Source: CAMPJM01 sp964440915
Lineage (GTDB): Bacteria > Bacteroidota > Bacteroidia > Cytophagales > Cyclobacteriaceae
Assembly: GCA_964440915.1 (NCBI GenBank)
Contig: CAYTTV010000017.1
Span: 1-64,000, forward strand
DNA length: 64,000 nt
Direction of reading: 5' to 3'
The translations under genes were made by a program, and so were the position numbers. Positions 53,935 to 63,758 of this stretch are shown piece after piece. The notes beneath the pieces are model-generated. The model worked only from the letters and a program-made list of their open reading frames with translations. It had not been told where the DNA came from and ran no database searches. Numbering within the stretch: the stretch's first letter is position 1; the number at the start of each line of letters is the position of its first letter.

Positions 53935-54285
53935 ATGAAGAAAGTTTTTAACATAGTTCCCATCATAGCAGGGAAAATATCGCAAGCGAAACATCAGCTC
54001 CACAAGCAAATGGTCGTCCCTTTCCTGCCTTCTTACAAGGTAGTTTTTGTGATGTATGGGGTTGTTCCTGGACAGCCGGTATCAAAAAAAGAATCGGTGT
54101 ACAATTTTGACAAAGGAGCATCTAAAGAAGCAGAAAATTTCTATCAAAGAATGGTAGAAACAACTAATATGTATAAGGTAATGCCTTCAGAAATTTATTT
54201 AAAGAAGAGAAATAAAGTAGTCAGGAACCAGCACTTTGGACCAGTAGAAGAGGTACGTTCTTGGCAGCATGTAGCCGTTGCATAA
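53935..54285 (+). CDS. Unknown basic protein, 116 aa
   Basis: 116 residues, basic, with no signal peptide or membrane segment. I do not recognise a family. A mixed helix/strand protein is suggested by a KVVFVMYGVVPG strand-turn (about 35-46) and amphipathic helices (EAENFYQRMVETTNMYK). It is preceded by a perfect -7 promoter box and is convergent with the cysteine-cluster gene (23-bp gap). Codon use and base composition match the neighbours, so it looks native and expressed. Confidence 0.7.
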   Translation: MKKVFNIVPIIAGKISQAKHQLHKQMVVPFLPSYKVVFVMYGVVPGQPVSKKESVYNFDKGASKEAENFYQRMVETTNMYKVMPSEIYLKKRNKVVRNQHFGPVEEVRSWQHVAVA

Positions 54286-54308
54286 AGGAAAGAATGTAAT
54301 CAGTCCTT

Positions 54309-54902
54309 TTATCCTGCATTTCTGGTTCTATAGCTATAATAGCTTAGGACTGTCTCAATAGCTAACCGGATGGCCTCATTAATAGGGTAAAACCTTGAGG
54401 CCATCTGGTAATCAATTGCATATAGCATCATGAAATAGTGATTCATCACGGGCACTTGTAAATCCCCCGATGAAATGCTACTACTTGCATTTTCATATTG
54501 AACCGGTTGGGCAGATTTTATAGGAGAACAAGTCACCAAGTTTCTGACTCCATTTTTGTCTGTTCTGGCGCTAAAGCCAAAAAGCCTACAAATAAGCCCT
54601 CGATTTTGATACTCCCCGCAAAAACCTGCATCGCTTTTCCCTAAAAAATGCTGCAGTAGGATACATATACTACTATCTGAGTTTTCAGTTTTCCTTAAGA
54701 ACTCTTCGGCCCGCCCCTCCTTGTACACATGGTAGGCAAAAGGAAGAAACTCTAAGATAGAAGCCTCAATGTCAGGTTTAGTACAACATTTGCCACAGGC
54801 AGCGACACAACTCAATTCACTTTTATTTTGGAATGAACCAATTTCATTATCTAAGGCCTTGAATACTTTTTCAACGGCCTTTACTTTTTTATATATGCCC
54901 AA
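54309..54902 (-). CDS. YkgJ-type cysteine-cluster protein
   Basis: 197 residues. The cysteine pattern C-x3-C-x2-CC (CVAACGKCC, about 32-40) followed by DIEASILEF, and a later C-x9-C pair (CGEYQNRGLICRLFGFSAR, about 94-112), is the YkgJ/CxxCxxCC zinc- or Fe-S-binding signature. The function of the family is unsettled; a metal-binding or redox role is assumed. It stands alone and is divergent from the pseudo-J-domain operon. Confidence 0.85.
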   Translation of the reverse strand: MGIYKKVKAVEKVFKALDNEIGSFQNKSELSCVAACGKCCTKPDIEASILEFLPFAYHVYKEGRAEEFLRKTENSDSSICILLQHFLGKSDAGFCGEYQNRGLICRLFGFSARTDKNGVRNLVTCSPIKSAQPVQYENASSSISSGDLQVPVMNHYFMMLYAIDYQMASRFYPINEAIRLAIETVLSYYSYRTRNAG

Positions 54903-55407
54903 ATGAGTGCTGTAATGGATATGATTCTATGTGAGCCACAAATTTCATATAAAAATATTTTTCTTTTTTATTTCGAACTATTTTTTTTCAAAAAAAGATT
55001 AAATCCTGTCTGTATGTAAATAAATCCACTGTCTGTAAAAAAGATTCCAAAAACTTCCTAATGATTTAGCCGTTTCTATGGGGTGCATTTCGCATTGTTA
55101 TCTAATTTTGTAAGCTTTGAGGATAAATAGGGATGAATTATTAAATCAAGAGACAAATAGCAGAAAGAACCGTAAGGCAAAACAAATTTATAACAACCTG
55201 TGGGTCACGATGCATTATCGCTTATTGTTGCTTAATTTTTGTAATTTTTATAATTATATTTATAAAATAAACTGGAATTTTAGCTTTTTCCTTATCTTTA
55301 TAGGTTTTTATTCCTTAACTCAATCAGCTTAGGTTTGGCATTATGATGTAATTAGGACATTTAGGTCCATGTATGTTTCAATGCTCAATGTAAAATTTAC
55401 ACAGTTT
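54903..55407. other. 505-bp AT-rich divergent intergenic region
   Basis: It lies between the cysteine-cluster gene and the pseudo-J-domain operon. It is very AT-rich, with long A/T runs near 54955-54990. The only element I can assign is a -7 box at 55330-55337. A 71-codon frame with a TTG start (55117-55332) was judged unlikely to be a gene. Confidence 0.4.
55330..55337 (+). promoter_or_regulatory. Perfect -7 element of the FN3 operon
   Basis: TAGGTTTG matches TAnnTTTG. About 20 nt upstream only T-rich sequence (GTTTTT) occupies the -33 position. Transcription would begin near 55343, about 65 nt before the first ATG at 55408. Confidence 0.4.
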
Positions 55408-56313
55408 ATGAAGGATTATTATAAGATTCTACACATTGCTCCTAATGCCTCAGAAGAGGAAATCGAGAAAGCCCATAAGCAGCTTTCTGATGAATATCAG
55501 CCTCAAGAGCACTACCCGGAGGGATCATTTACTGTTCGCTATTATAAAGAGGTGCAAGAAGCCTACAAAGTATTGTCCAATCCCATAGAACGCAAAGCTT
55601 ATGACAGGGAACTGGAAGCCAATAGAGAACAAATAGAGGATTTTGAAAAGCGACAGCGAGAAGAGGGCTTCGGCGATGTATTAAAACTCCTATTAAATGA
55701 CCCTAAAAACCCTCCAGCAAAAAGACAGAAAAAGCTCACAGGCAGTAAAAATATCAGCACCAAACCCTCTCAACAAAGTGCCAACAAACCGATGATTGCA
55801 ATAATCGTTGTCATCGTGCTTCTTTCCATCACCATTGCTTTGCTGCTTCTTAACAAGGATAGTACTAGTGCACCAGAACAAACTGATTTAGCCTCAAGTA
55901 CCGAGGCCCCCACATCAGAAGCAGAATCGAAATCTTTGCTAAGGGAAAACCTGTATGGCACAACGGAAGAAAACATAGCGGATATAGACAACGTGGAAAG
56001 GCCATATGAACTGAACCATGAAGTAAGCGAAGAAATGGCTTCATTTTCACTAGAGGATTGTTTTCAATTGCTTTCTAATGAAAGAACATCCTTTGAGAAA
56101 AAGGAAGATGCCATAGCACGTGCATTGCAGTTTTTCGAAGGTAACAATACTAATGTCATAGTGCTAAGCCGGAACAATGTTCAGATCAGAAGAGAAACTA
56201 TTGAAGATTATCTTTTTATACTCATGCTACAGGGTTATAACATTGAAATAATAAATGCAGAGAAAAACCAAGCTGGGAAAATTACCCAATTATCCGTTAA
56301 GGAGCTGCTGTAA
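55408..56313 (+). CDS. Membrane-anchored pseudo-J-domain protein
   Basis: 301 residues from the Met at 55408 (MKDYYKILHI, the usual J-domain start; the frame is open upstream). A J-like domain (1-68) has the YYKIL start and the AYKVLSNPIERKAYD end, but the essential HPD loop is replaced: the expected YHPD reads YQPQ (Gln31-Pro32-Gln33), so Hsp70 stimulation is not expected. A charged linker, one membrane helix (129-148) and an exported C-terminal domain follow. That domain (about 210-301) resembles part of the next gene's product (KKEDAIARALQFF; IEDYL...GYNIEII). First gene of the five-gene operon. Confidence 0.85.
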   Translation: MKDYYKILHIAPNASEEEIEKAHKQLSDEYQPQEHYPEGSFTVRYYKEVQEAYKVLSNPIERKAYDRELEANREQIEDFEKRQREEGFGDVLKLLLNDPKNPPAKRQKKLTGSKNISTKPSQQSANKPMIAIIVVIVLLSITIALLLLNKDSTSAPEQTDLASSTEAPTSEAESKSLLRENLYGTTEENIADIDNVERPYELNHEVSEEMASFSLEDCFQLLSNERTSFEKKEDAIARALQFFEGNNTNVIVLSRNNVQIRRETIEDYLFILMLQGYNIEIINAEKNQAGKITQLSVKELL

Positions 56314-56361
56314 GATCAGCTTTAGATATATGGTCATTCCATGCTTATAAAATATAAATAC

Positions 56362-56952
56362 ATGACACCAAAGTTACTTTTGCATATTGGATTGATATGT
56401 TGCTTAACATTCTCCAGCTATGCTCAAGATCAACAAGCTCCAGAAAAGCTCACCACCGAGCAGTTGGAGGCTTTTAAAGCTGAAGCGGCAAAAAAGATAG
56501 CGGCTCTAAGCAATTATATCAGCATTATTGCCAACAAATCTGTGGAGATGCCTGTACGCCAAAAGGCAGTCGAATTGGCCGTAAAGCTTTTTGTTGACAA
56601 GGACCAGATTATTCAAGTGTCTTCCGCCACCAGGTCCAATATCCGCTCATACAGAATTGGAGAATATTTAAACAGGTTGAGGGTATTGCCCTATAGCAAA
56701 GTAGAAGTAGAGTGGTACGATATCACTTATGTGAGCGATTACCGATACGGTAGCGATGGCAAATACTATGCAGTGGCCACTGTTTTTCAGAGGTTTCGAG
56801 GATACTCCGCAGAAGGTGAACTGCTCTATGAAGACGTCACGCGCAAGAACATAGAAATTTCGGTAGGGCAATATACCAAGCGAGTTGGTGACCAAGAATA
56901 TAGAGAGTGGGATGTGTTGTTGCGGCAAATAAGCGTGGTAGAAACTATTTAA
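56362..56952 (+). CDS. Secreted protein of FN3 operon, 196 aa (NTF2-like?)
   Basis: 196 residues from the Met at 56362, which begins a signal peptide cleaved near SSYAQ. The mature part has a helix (RQKAVELAVKLF), an IQVSS strand, IGEYLNRLRVL and then alternating beta-strands (SKVEVEWYDITYVSDYRYG, GKYYAVATVFQRFRGY). I read this as an NTF2-like cone fold, not proven. A similar arrangement occurs at the C-terminus of the pseudo-J protein. Periplasmic or surface location. Unknown function. Confidence 0.75.
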   Translation: MTPKLLLHIGLICCLTFSSYAQDQQAPEKLTTEQLEAFKAEAAKKIAALSNYISIIANKSVEMPVRQKAVELAVKLFVDKDQIIQVSSATRSNIRSYRIGEYLNRLRVLPYSKVEVEWYDITYVSDYRYGSDGKYYAVATVFQRFRGYSAEGELLYEDVTRKNIEISVGQYTKRVGDQEYREWDVLLRQISVVETI

Positions 56953-56967
56953 TGTTGATCCGAGTAC

Positions 56968-57807
56968 ATGAAATCATTTTTAATCGTTAAGCTGGCGCTA
57001 TTGGCCTTGTTCCTGTTTCCTTCTTGGGCATTCTCTCAAATAAGTCGTGATCAGGATATATTTAATGACTTGCCAGAACACTTGGTTGTCCAGGTAAAGC
57101 AATTGGACCAATTCATAGCACGGTTTAATAGCAACGAAAACGCTATCGGAATAAGGATTGATTCAAAAAAGACTTCGGAAGAAGACAGGGCCAATACGAT
57201 AGCTTCCCTTTTCGATATAGATTTATTAGAAAATGAAGCATTCAGAAAAAGGGCTTTGAAATTTATAAGGGAAGTTACCGGCAGCGGCATTAGTAACTTG
57301 AGCTTTTATGACAAGGAATATTATGCAACAATTGACTGCCAGATATTGTATAAAAACAAACGTGAAACACTTACCCTTACTTTGGCCTTGGAAGGGGATA
57401 GAGAAAAAGGCATAAAATGGGTCATTATCGGAGCAAATGCTGATTTTTTACAGATAAAATCCTCTAAAGGGAGTACCGACATCATTCCTCCTACAAATCA
57501 TGAGGTAGAGTTTGTGCATTTATTGGAGATTTTCAATATAAGAAAAGACATCGGCAATTATGTAAGTGAACGCCATAGCCAAAACCAACTGGACGTCCTG
57601 AATCACTTATTGAAAAATGAAGATATAAAAATGCTCAATACTACAACCCCCCGATATCATTTTTTGCAGATTCCAGGCTGGGTGTTCACAGTAGATTTTT
57701 TTAATAGAAGCACTAAAAATTCTGGTTGGTTAATCTCTGACTTATATGAAGCAAGAAAGTCAGAAGTACTCCAATATAAAATTGAAAAGCTTTCCATATT
57801 ACCATAA
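56968..57807 (+). CDS. Secreted protein of FN3 operon, 279 aa
   Basis: 279 residues with an N-terminal signal (to about 24, ending FSQ). It continues with QLDQFIARFNSNE, a helical repeat and a beta-rich middle (YYATIDCQILYKN, LTLTLALEGD, KWVIIGANADF), a style reminiscent of the NTF2-like modules of its neighbours. The C-terminal part (about 185-279) is a separate alpha/beta region. It starts 15 nt after the previous gene and ends 6 nt before the next, so it is co-transcribed. No family is recognised with confidence. Confidence 0.75.
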   Translation: MKSFLIVKLALLALFLFPSWAFSQISRDQDIFNDLPEHLVVQVKQLDQFIARFNSNENAIGIRIDSKKTSEEDRANTIASLFDIDLLENEAFRKRALKFIREVTGSGISNLSFYDKEYYATIDCQILYKNKRETLTLTLALEGDREKGIKWVIIGANADFLQIKSSKGSTDIIPPTNHEVEFVHLLEIFNIRKDIGNYVSERHSQNQLDVLNHLLKNEDIKMLNTTTPRYHFLQIPGWVFTVDFFNRSTKNSGWLISDLYEARKSEVLQYKIEKLSILP

Positions 57808-57813
57808 TTAGAT

Positions 57814-58827
57814 ATGTTAAAATTCTATCTCTTCCTTTTCTTCACTTGCCTGGCATTGGTAGCTCAATCACAGGATTTTTCCCTTACGACTTCGCAAGTA
57901 GAAACTAGCACGCAACAAGCAAAGGACCTGATAACATACTATGAAACAAGCCTTAACAATCTCGGTGACTCTTTGGCTACTACCCAGGAAAAAAGCTATT
58001 TTGTAGCCGATATGGTCAGCAATATTTTCTTAAGTGAAGATGTGCTGATCTATAATGACCTTGATCCGGATCGTTCTGAATCGAAAGACATTACTGCCAA
58101 CATTTATCTCAATAATATCATCACCAAATTCCACAAGGGGATTTATTTCACCTTTAGCGACATTAAGATCAGTAGCCCTTATTATTTAAGTGAGAACAGT
58201 TTTTTTGTAAAAGCAGAAATTGCCTCCAACATCAGAGGCACCCATATCAATCGTTCCATTGATGCCTTCACTCCTATCGACATCTATATAAAATTCACGA
58301 TCAATGAGCTCTACAACATTAGCTCTCCGATTATATACAGTATTACAAGCCATAGGGAAAACCTCAACCAATTCTCTCCAGTTCGCATAGATAAAGGCGA
58401 AGGCATATCAAATTTCACCTTCGTGACGCCCGATGAAGGAAAAAATTTCAGAAGAGGCAAAACATATATACTGGAGTGGAAAAGTAGCCAACCGGACACT
58501 CCTGTCAGGTTGGAGCTATACAGAGGCAACAGCCTTGTGTTTGTCATAAATCCAGTGATCGTAGGCAACAAGTTTCGTTGGACAGTGCCTTCGGATATGG
58601 CCTTGGGAAAGAATTATAAAATCCGGATTGTCAACCTGAAGAACAAGGACAACCGGAAAGACAGCCCTACTTTTAAGATAAAGCGAAAAGTGCCGCTTGG
58701 GTTAAAAGTAGGCATACTGGCTGGAGTAGCTGCCGGAGCAGGTTATTATTTTTTGATAATGGATGATGGCGGGTCTTCGCAAGAAGGTTTGCTACCAAAT
58801 CCCCCAGGACTGCCACCGAGAGAATAG
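57814..58827 (+). CDS. Secreted Kre9/KNH-like Ig-domain protein, 337 aa
   Basis: 337 residues. A signal peptide (about 1-19) is followed by an N-terminal module (about 20-185) of the same helix-plus-strands style as its operon neighbours. Then a beta-sandwich (about 200-285) follows whose pattern (FVTPDEGKNFRRGKTYILEW, VRLELYRGNSLVF, FRWTVPSDMALGKNYKIRI) matches Ser/Thr-rich GPI-anchored/Kre9-type Ig domains. It ends with a membrane helix (GLKVGILAGVAAGAGYYFLI) and a Pro-rich tail. An envelope-anchored binding protein is likely, partner unknown. The FN3 gene begins 25 nt later. Confidence 0.8.
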   Translation: MLKFYLFLFFTCLALVAQSQDFSLTTSQVETSTQQAKDLITYYETSLNNLGDSLATTQEKSYFVADMVSNIFLSEDVLIYNDLDPDRSESKDITANIYLNNIITKFHKGIYFTFSDIKISSPYYLSENSFFVKAEIASNIRGTHINRSIDAFTPIDIYIKFTINELYNISSPIIYSITSHRENLNQFSPVRIDKGEGISNFTFVTPDEGKNFRRGKTYILEWKSSQPDTPVRLELYRGNSLVFVINPVIVGNKFRWTVPSDMALGKNYKIRIVNLKNKDNRKDSPTFKIKRKVPLGLKVGILAGVAAGAGYYFLIMDDGGSSQEGLLPNPPGLPPRE

Positions 58828-58852
58828 TAAAACATTATGTGAATTGAAAATC

Positions 58853-61800
58853 ATGAAAAGCACGATCCTTTATTTTTTTATAGGCATATTTTTTATTCCG
58901 ACTGTCGAAGCTCATTATAAAGGAGCGCAAGCGATAGCACCGGTTTCTACCCAATCCGAAGAGGCAACGGAGGCCATCTCTAATTTTAAAGCAACACCCT
59001 TGTCTTCTTCTAGCATTGAGCTGAGTTGGAACATAACTATATTTGATAGTCGAGATTATACCATAGAAAGATCTACAAACGGTAGTGAAACAACTTTATT
59101 GAAAGCTAATGCCGGATGGTTTCAAACCGCTATCACCTATGTAGATAATGGATTAGACGCCAATCAAACCTATGCCTATAGGATAAAGGAGGAGAGCGCT
59201 TCTGAATTTGCCGCAGAAACTGTGGCCACTACTGAAGAAGAAGCACCAGCGGCCCCCACATCTTTCACCGCTACCGCACTTTCTTCTACAGCTATCACGC
59301 TTACATGGGTTGACAATGCAGACAATGAAGAAGGTTATAAGGTTGAGCGCCTTTCGACCGATGGCGAAACCTATACAGAAATTGCCCAACTTCCTGCTAA
59401 CACCACTACCTATGAAGATGGACCACTCCAATACAATACTGTATATACTTATCGGATAAGTGCATATAATGCCATAGGCGGTTCCGAATATATTATTGCT
59501 TCTGCCACCACACCGAATGTAGCTCCTGCCAGCCCATCTGAACTGAATGCCACTTCTACCGCTTCTTCAATTACCCTCATATGGACAGATAATGCGGACA
59601 ATGAGACAGCCTACATAGTAGAAAGATCTTCTACTGGGGCAGAAGGGAGCTATGCACCACTAGCCGTATTAGAACCTAATACTACAGCTTATATCAATGA
59701 CGGGTTGAAACACAAAACAATTTATTACTATAGGGTAAAAGCTCAAAACGCCATAGGTGCTTCTGAATATATACATGCTTCTGCAACTACTTTAAATGTA
59801 GCACCTTCCACGCCCACGTCGCTGGTCGCTACTGACATATCAATTTCGCAGATCAGGCTAGAATGGGTAGACAATGCCGACAACGAAGACGGCTATACTG
59901 TTGAATGGTCACCAACGGGAGCTACCGGTTCTTTTACAGCCATTACCACTTCCCTTTCCCCCAACACCAATACATATACGCATACAGGCCTTGTATCCAA
60001 TACCACTTACTATTACCGAGTAAAGGCTACAAATGAAGTAGGGAGTTCGGCATATAGTGCAACAATCACGGCAACTACTTTAAAAAATCCGCCATCATTG
60101 CCACCTACAAACTTAACAGCGAAAGAAAGTACGACAAATACTATTACGCTGACCTGGGCTAATAACGCCTCTAATGCGACAGGCTTTATAATAGAACGGA
60201 CGCTTACTCCTATCAATGCAAGCTCTTTTCAAGAAGTGGCCACATTGGGTATTGCACCCCTTACTTATACAGATGAGGGCCTAAAGCCAAACACTACTTA
60301 TTTCTATAGAATTAAAGCCACCAATAAAGATGGGGAATCTGGCTATAGCAGTGTTGCAGCAGGAAATACAAAGCTAGAAGTAGGGCCTCCTGCTGCTCCC
60401 ACGGAATTTAAGGCCACTGCTGTCTCCACTTTTCAAATCAACTTGAGTTGGAAAGATAATGCGGATAATGAAGTCAATTATAAAATAGAAAGGGCGACGG
60501 AAGCAACAGGATCCTTTCATCCGGTTAAATCAAACTTGCCTCCCAACATTGAAATTTTTCAAGATGTGGGCTTGCAAGCTAATACAACCTATTATTATAG
60601 AGTAATAGCACTAAATGATTATGGGAGTTCTGAAAGCGTTATAATCAGCGCAACAACCTTGGAGAACCCTCAGCCTCCTTCTGCACCCACTAGTCTTTCT
60701 GCAGTGGCCGTTTCTACGGTTCAGATCAACTTAAGCTGGAAAGACAATTCCAATAGCGAAACAAATTTCAAAATTGAAAGGAGCACTTCTTCTACGGGTC
60801 CGTTTGAGTTTATTGCGGCTGTAAGTGCCAATGTCACCACTTATCAAAATTTCGGCTTATCAGCCAATAGCACTTATTATTACAGGGTGCAGGCCATCAG
60901 CGGAGACGGAGCTTCTGCATTTACCAATACGGCTAACGCCAAAACATACGCAGCACCACAACCCCCAAGTGCCCCTTCAAATTTAATTGCTACCGGTGTA
61001 TCTACATCGCAAATCAACTTGACATGGCAGGACAAGGCCAATAACGAAACAGGGTTTGTTGTTGAAAGAGCGACTTCAAGTGATGGGCCATTTAGCTTTA
61101 TTGGGTCAGTTGGAGCCAATACCACGAGTTTTGAAAGTACTGGCTTGAACGCTAACACCCAATATTATTATAAGGTGAGGGCTATAAATAGTGATGGTTC
61201 TTCTGGCTATAGCAATACAGCCTCTAGTACAACATTGCAAGTGCCCATAGCACCAACCGCTCCTACCAATTTAACAGCAAACGGCGTATCCACTACCCAA
61301 ATCAATTTGTCCTGGCAAGACAATTCTTCAAGTGAAACGAACTTTGAGATATATCGCTCCAATACTTCCGGTGGACCTTTAACGCTACTAGCCAGCGTTC
61401 CAGCCAATCAAACCACTTATGAAAGCACGGGATTGTCGCCTAATACTACCTATTATTACAGGGTGTTAGCTAGTAGCAAAGATGGCAAATCCGCATACAG
61501 CAACGAGGCTTCTGCCACTACCTCAGGAGTAGCCCTGCCACCTAATGGACCCGACGGATTGACCGCCTTGGCTGTTTCTACAACCCAAATCAATTTGAAA
61601 TGGAACGATCGGTCGGACAATGAAACCAATTTTGTAATCGAGCGCTCTATAGGCAACAATACCCATTATGAGATTATTGCGGATGTAAATGCCAATGACA
61701 CTACGTTTGAAAGCACCGCCCTTACGGCAGGCCAAACTTATTTCTACAGGGTAAGAGCATCCAATGAAGACGGCAATTCAGCCTACAGCAATGAAGCAAG

Positions 61801-63757
61801 TGCTGCGACTTTATCCACTGGAGTGGCGCCTAACGCACCTTCCGATCTATATGGCAGAGTGCTTTCTCAGACTTCAATAGAACTTTTCTGGACTGACAAT
61901 GCCAACAATGAAGAGTTTTTCATACTAGAGAGAGCCGAAGAAAGAAATGGGGAGAAGGGCTCGTTTGTACCCATAGATAATACGATTAAAAGCAATACTA
62001 CTTCCTATGTGAATTCGGGACTGGCCTCAGACACCAAATATTGGTATAGGGTGAAAGCCAAGAACCAAGACGGAGAATCGAGCTATGCCGAAAGTACGGC
62101 CATCATTACATCTGTGGATGGAAAGCCTGTCATTGTGATGCTTGGCAGTAACTTCCCGTCTTTTTATATAAGTGGCACCGAACAACAAGAAGTATCCATA
62201 AAAATAGCTGAGCCTACAGATATCGCTAAAATGAAGCTGATCCATAAACCCATTAGGGAAAATACATGGAAGGAAAAGGACGCTACTTCTACCGGTGACA
62301 ATGAATACCATGTCTTTATCAAACAAATAGAGGACCTTGATGAAATAGGCGTTGAATATTACTTTATGGCGGAAGATGGATCAGGAAAACAATATGTGAG
62401 CCCTATCGCCCGCACGTATATGGCGTTTGAAGACAATGGCCTTACTCTACCGAATCTGAAATTTGGTTCAGACATATCGGCTTACCAAATGATCAGCATT
62501 CCTTTAGCACTGGAAAACGCTACTGTATCAGCAGTATTTGGAGATGACCTTGGTCCTTATGACCCTAAAGAGTGGCGGCTTTTTGGGTTGGACAATGGAG
62601 ATGTGTTAGAAGTGAGCCCCTCAAACAACATAGAACCGGGAAAAGGCTATTGGCTCATCATGAAAGACCAAACAAGCGTGGGCACAGGCGCTGGCAACGT
62701 AGTACAAGTGACGCAAGAAGAACCTTTTGTTTGGTCACTTAAACAAGGTTGGAACTTCATAGGCAACCCCTATCCATTTGATATAAGCTGGGCTGATGTT
62801 TTAGCTGCCAATGGTTATCCAGAAGCTGTAGCTGCTTTGCCCTATACTTACACAAGCACTTATACAGAAGCTCCTACATTAAAAGCTTTTCAGGGCGCAT
62901 ATATTTTTGCAGATGAGAATATTGAAATTACCGTCCCACTAGCCAAAACTACTGCAAACAATGGAGGAAGAGTAGGTACAATGACTGCCAGTCATAAGCA
63001 TCTCAAAAGGGTTGTTAATGGCGCAGATGAAGGATGGGGAGTAGATTTCACTCTAAAGACTGACAAGCTGCAATATGCTTTGAGCGGATTGGGCATGCAC
63101 CAGGAGGCAAATTTAAGCAAGGACAGGTATGATGCAGTGGCTTTGCCAAAGCTTTCAGAATATGTCGACATTCAATTTGAACATTCCGAATACTTCTCTC
63201 CATTATTTACCAAAGACATTGTTCCGTTGCAAAAGGAGTTTATATGGAACATGAAAGTGGTAGCCAGTTCGGCCCATTCACCAATTGAGATCTCTTGGGA
63301 AAAACCAGCCAATTTACCCTTAGGCAAGCAATTGGTTTTATATGACCCTGTGCAACAGACCATCGTAGACATGATCACAAATAACCGATATGTTACCACA
63401 GGAGTGGAATCGCCACTTCAAGTGTATTATGGAAATGCTCAATTTATCAAAGCGCAACTAAAGCCACATTCGGTGCAGATTGGTGACGCTTATCCTAACC
63501 CCTTTACCGAAAGCTTGTTTCTCCCCATCGTACTGTTGGAAAGCGATAAACCTTATCACGTGCAGATCCAATTGTACAATAGTTTTGGCGTCGAAGTGGG
63601 GACTACAGAATTTATCCTCGAAGGTGGTTTCCACGAAGTGAAAGTGATTGAAGAGAATGATGGAAAACTAGGTAGTGGGGTCTATTTCTATAAAGCCATG
63701 ATAAAACAAGGTGGGGCGTTGATGATGAAAAGGTCTGGAAGGCTTATAAAACGTTGA
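58853..63757 (+). CDS. Giant fibronectin-III surface protein with T9SS sorting domain
   Basis: 1634 residues from the Met at 58853 (MKSTILYFFIGIFFIPTVEA signal; an upstream in-frame Met overlaps the previous gene). Eleven FN3 domains of about 95 residues follow (about 40-1090), each showing a W-x-DN...E..Y.IERS core and a YYYRV.A.N..G.S.YS end. A beta-rich region (about 1095-1540, with LKQGWNFIGNPYPFDISW) and a C-terminal type A sorting signal (PNPF..., ending GVYFYKAMIK...SGRLIKR) complete it. It is expected to be exported by the type IX system and attached or released at the cell surface. Adhesion or polysaccharide contact is probable. Last gene of the operon. Confidence 0.93.
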   Translation: MKSTILYFFIGIFFIPTVEAHYKGAQAIAPVSTQSEEATEAISNFKATPLSSSSIELSWNITIFDSRDYTIERSTNGSETTLLKANAGWFQTAITYVDNGLDANQTYAYRIKEESASEFAAETVATTEEEAPAAPTSFTATALSSTAITLTWVDNADNEEGYKVERLSTDGETYTEIAQLPANTTTYEDGPLQYNTVYTYRISAYNAIGGSEYIIASATTPNVAPASPSELNATSTASSITLIWTDNADNETAYIVERSSTGAEGSYAPLAVLEPNTTAYINDGLKHKTIYYYRVKAQNAIGASEYIHASATTLNVAPSTPTSLVATDISISQIRLEWVDNADNEDGYTVEWSPTGATGSFTAITTSLSPNTNTYTHTGLVSNTTYYYRVKATNEVGSSAYSATITATTLKNPPSLPPTNLTAKESTTNTITLTWANNASNATGFIIERTLTPINASSFQEVATLGIAPLTYTDEGLKPNTTYFYRIKATNKDGESGYSSVAAGNTKLEVGPPAAPTEFKATAVSTFQINLSWKDNADNEVNYKIERATEATGSFHPVKSNLPPNIEIFQDVGLQANTTYYYRVIALNDYGSSESVIISATTLENPQPPSAPTSLSAVAVSTVQINLSWKDNSNSETNFKIERSTSSTGPFEFIAAVSANVTTYQNFGLSANSTYYYRVQAISGDGASAFTNTANAKTYAAPQPPSAPSNLIATGVSTSQINLTWQDKANNETGFVVERATSSDGPFSFIGSVGANTTSFESTGLNANTQYYYKVRAINSDGSSGYSNTASSTTLQVPIAPTAPTNLTANGVSTTQINLSWQDNSSSETNFEIYRSNTSGGPLTLLASVPANQTTYESTGLSPNTTYYYRVLASSKDGKSAYSNEASATTSGVALPPNGPDGLTALAVSTTQINLKWNDRSDNETNFVIERSIGNNTHYEIIADVNANDTTFESTALTAGQTYFYRVRASNEDGNSAYSNEASAATLSTGVAPNAPSDLYGRVLSQTSIELFWTDNANNEEFFILERAEERNGEKGSFVPIDNTIKSNTTSYVNSGLASDTKYWYRVKAKNQDGESSYAESTAIITSVDGKPVIVMLGSNFPSFYISGTEQQEVSIKIAEPTDIAKMKLIHKPIRENTWKEKDATSTGDNEYHVFIKQIEDLDEIGVEYYFMAEDGSGKQYVSPIARTYMAFEDNGLTLPNLKFGSDISAYQMISIPLALENATVSAVFGDDLGPYDPKEWRLFGLDNGDVLEVSPSNNIEPGKGYWLIMKDQTSVGTGAGNVVQVTQEEPFVWSLKQGWNFIGNPYPFDISWADVLAANGYPEAVAALPYTYTSTYTEAPTLKAFQGAYIFADENIEITVPLAKTTANNGGRVGTMTASHKHLKRVVNGADEGWGVDFTLKTDKLQYALSGLGMHQEANLSKDRYDAVALPKLSEYVDIQFEHSEYFSPLFTKDIVPLQKEFIWNMKVVASSAHSPIEISWEKPANLPLGKQLVLYDPVQQTIVDMITNNRYVTTGVESPLQVYYGNAQFIKAQLKPHSVQIGDAYPNPFTESLFLPIVLLESDKPYHVQIQLYNSFGVEVGTTEFILEGGFHEVKVIEENDGKLGSGVYFYKAMIKQGGALMMKRSGRLIKR
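58973..62121 (+). repeat. Eleven tandem FN3-coding repeats
   Basis: DNA blocks of about 285 bp are repeated eleven times in frame. Repeats six to ten are most alike at the protein level (VSTTQINLSW..., GLSPNTTYYYRV...), so recent internal duplication or gene conversion is likely there. Confidence 0.85.
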
Positions 63758-63758
63758 T

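Noticed and set aside
55117..55332. 71-codon frame with TTG start
   Set aside because: Asn/Phe/Tyr-rich composition is what AT-rich noncoding DNA gives; no ATG and it runs into the promoter of the FN3 operon.
58973..62121. Periodic repeats considered as a CRISPR or satellite
   Set aside because: Period of about 285 bp in frame with FN3 domains; no short direct repeats with unique spacers.
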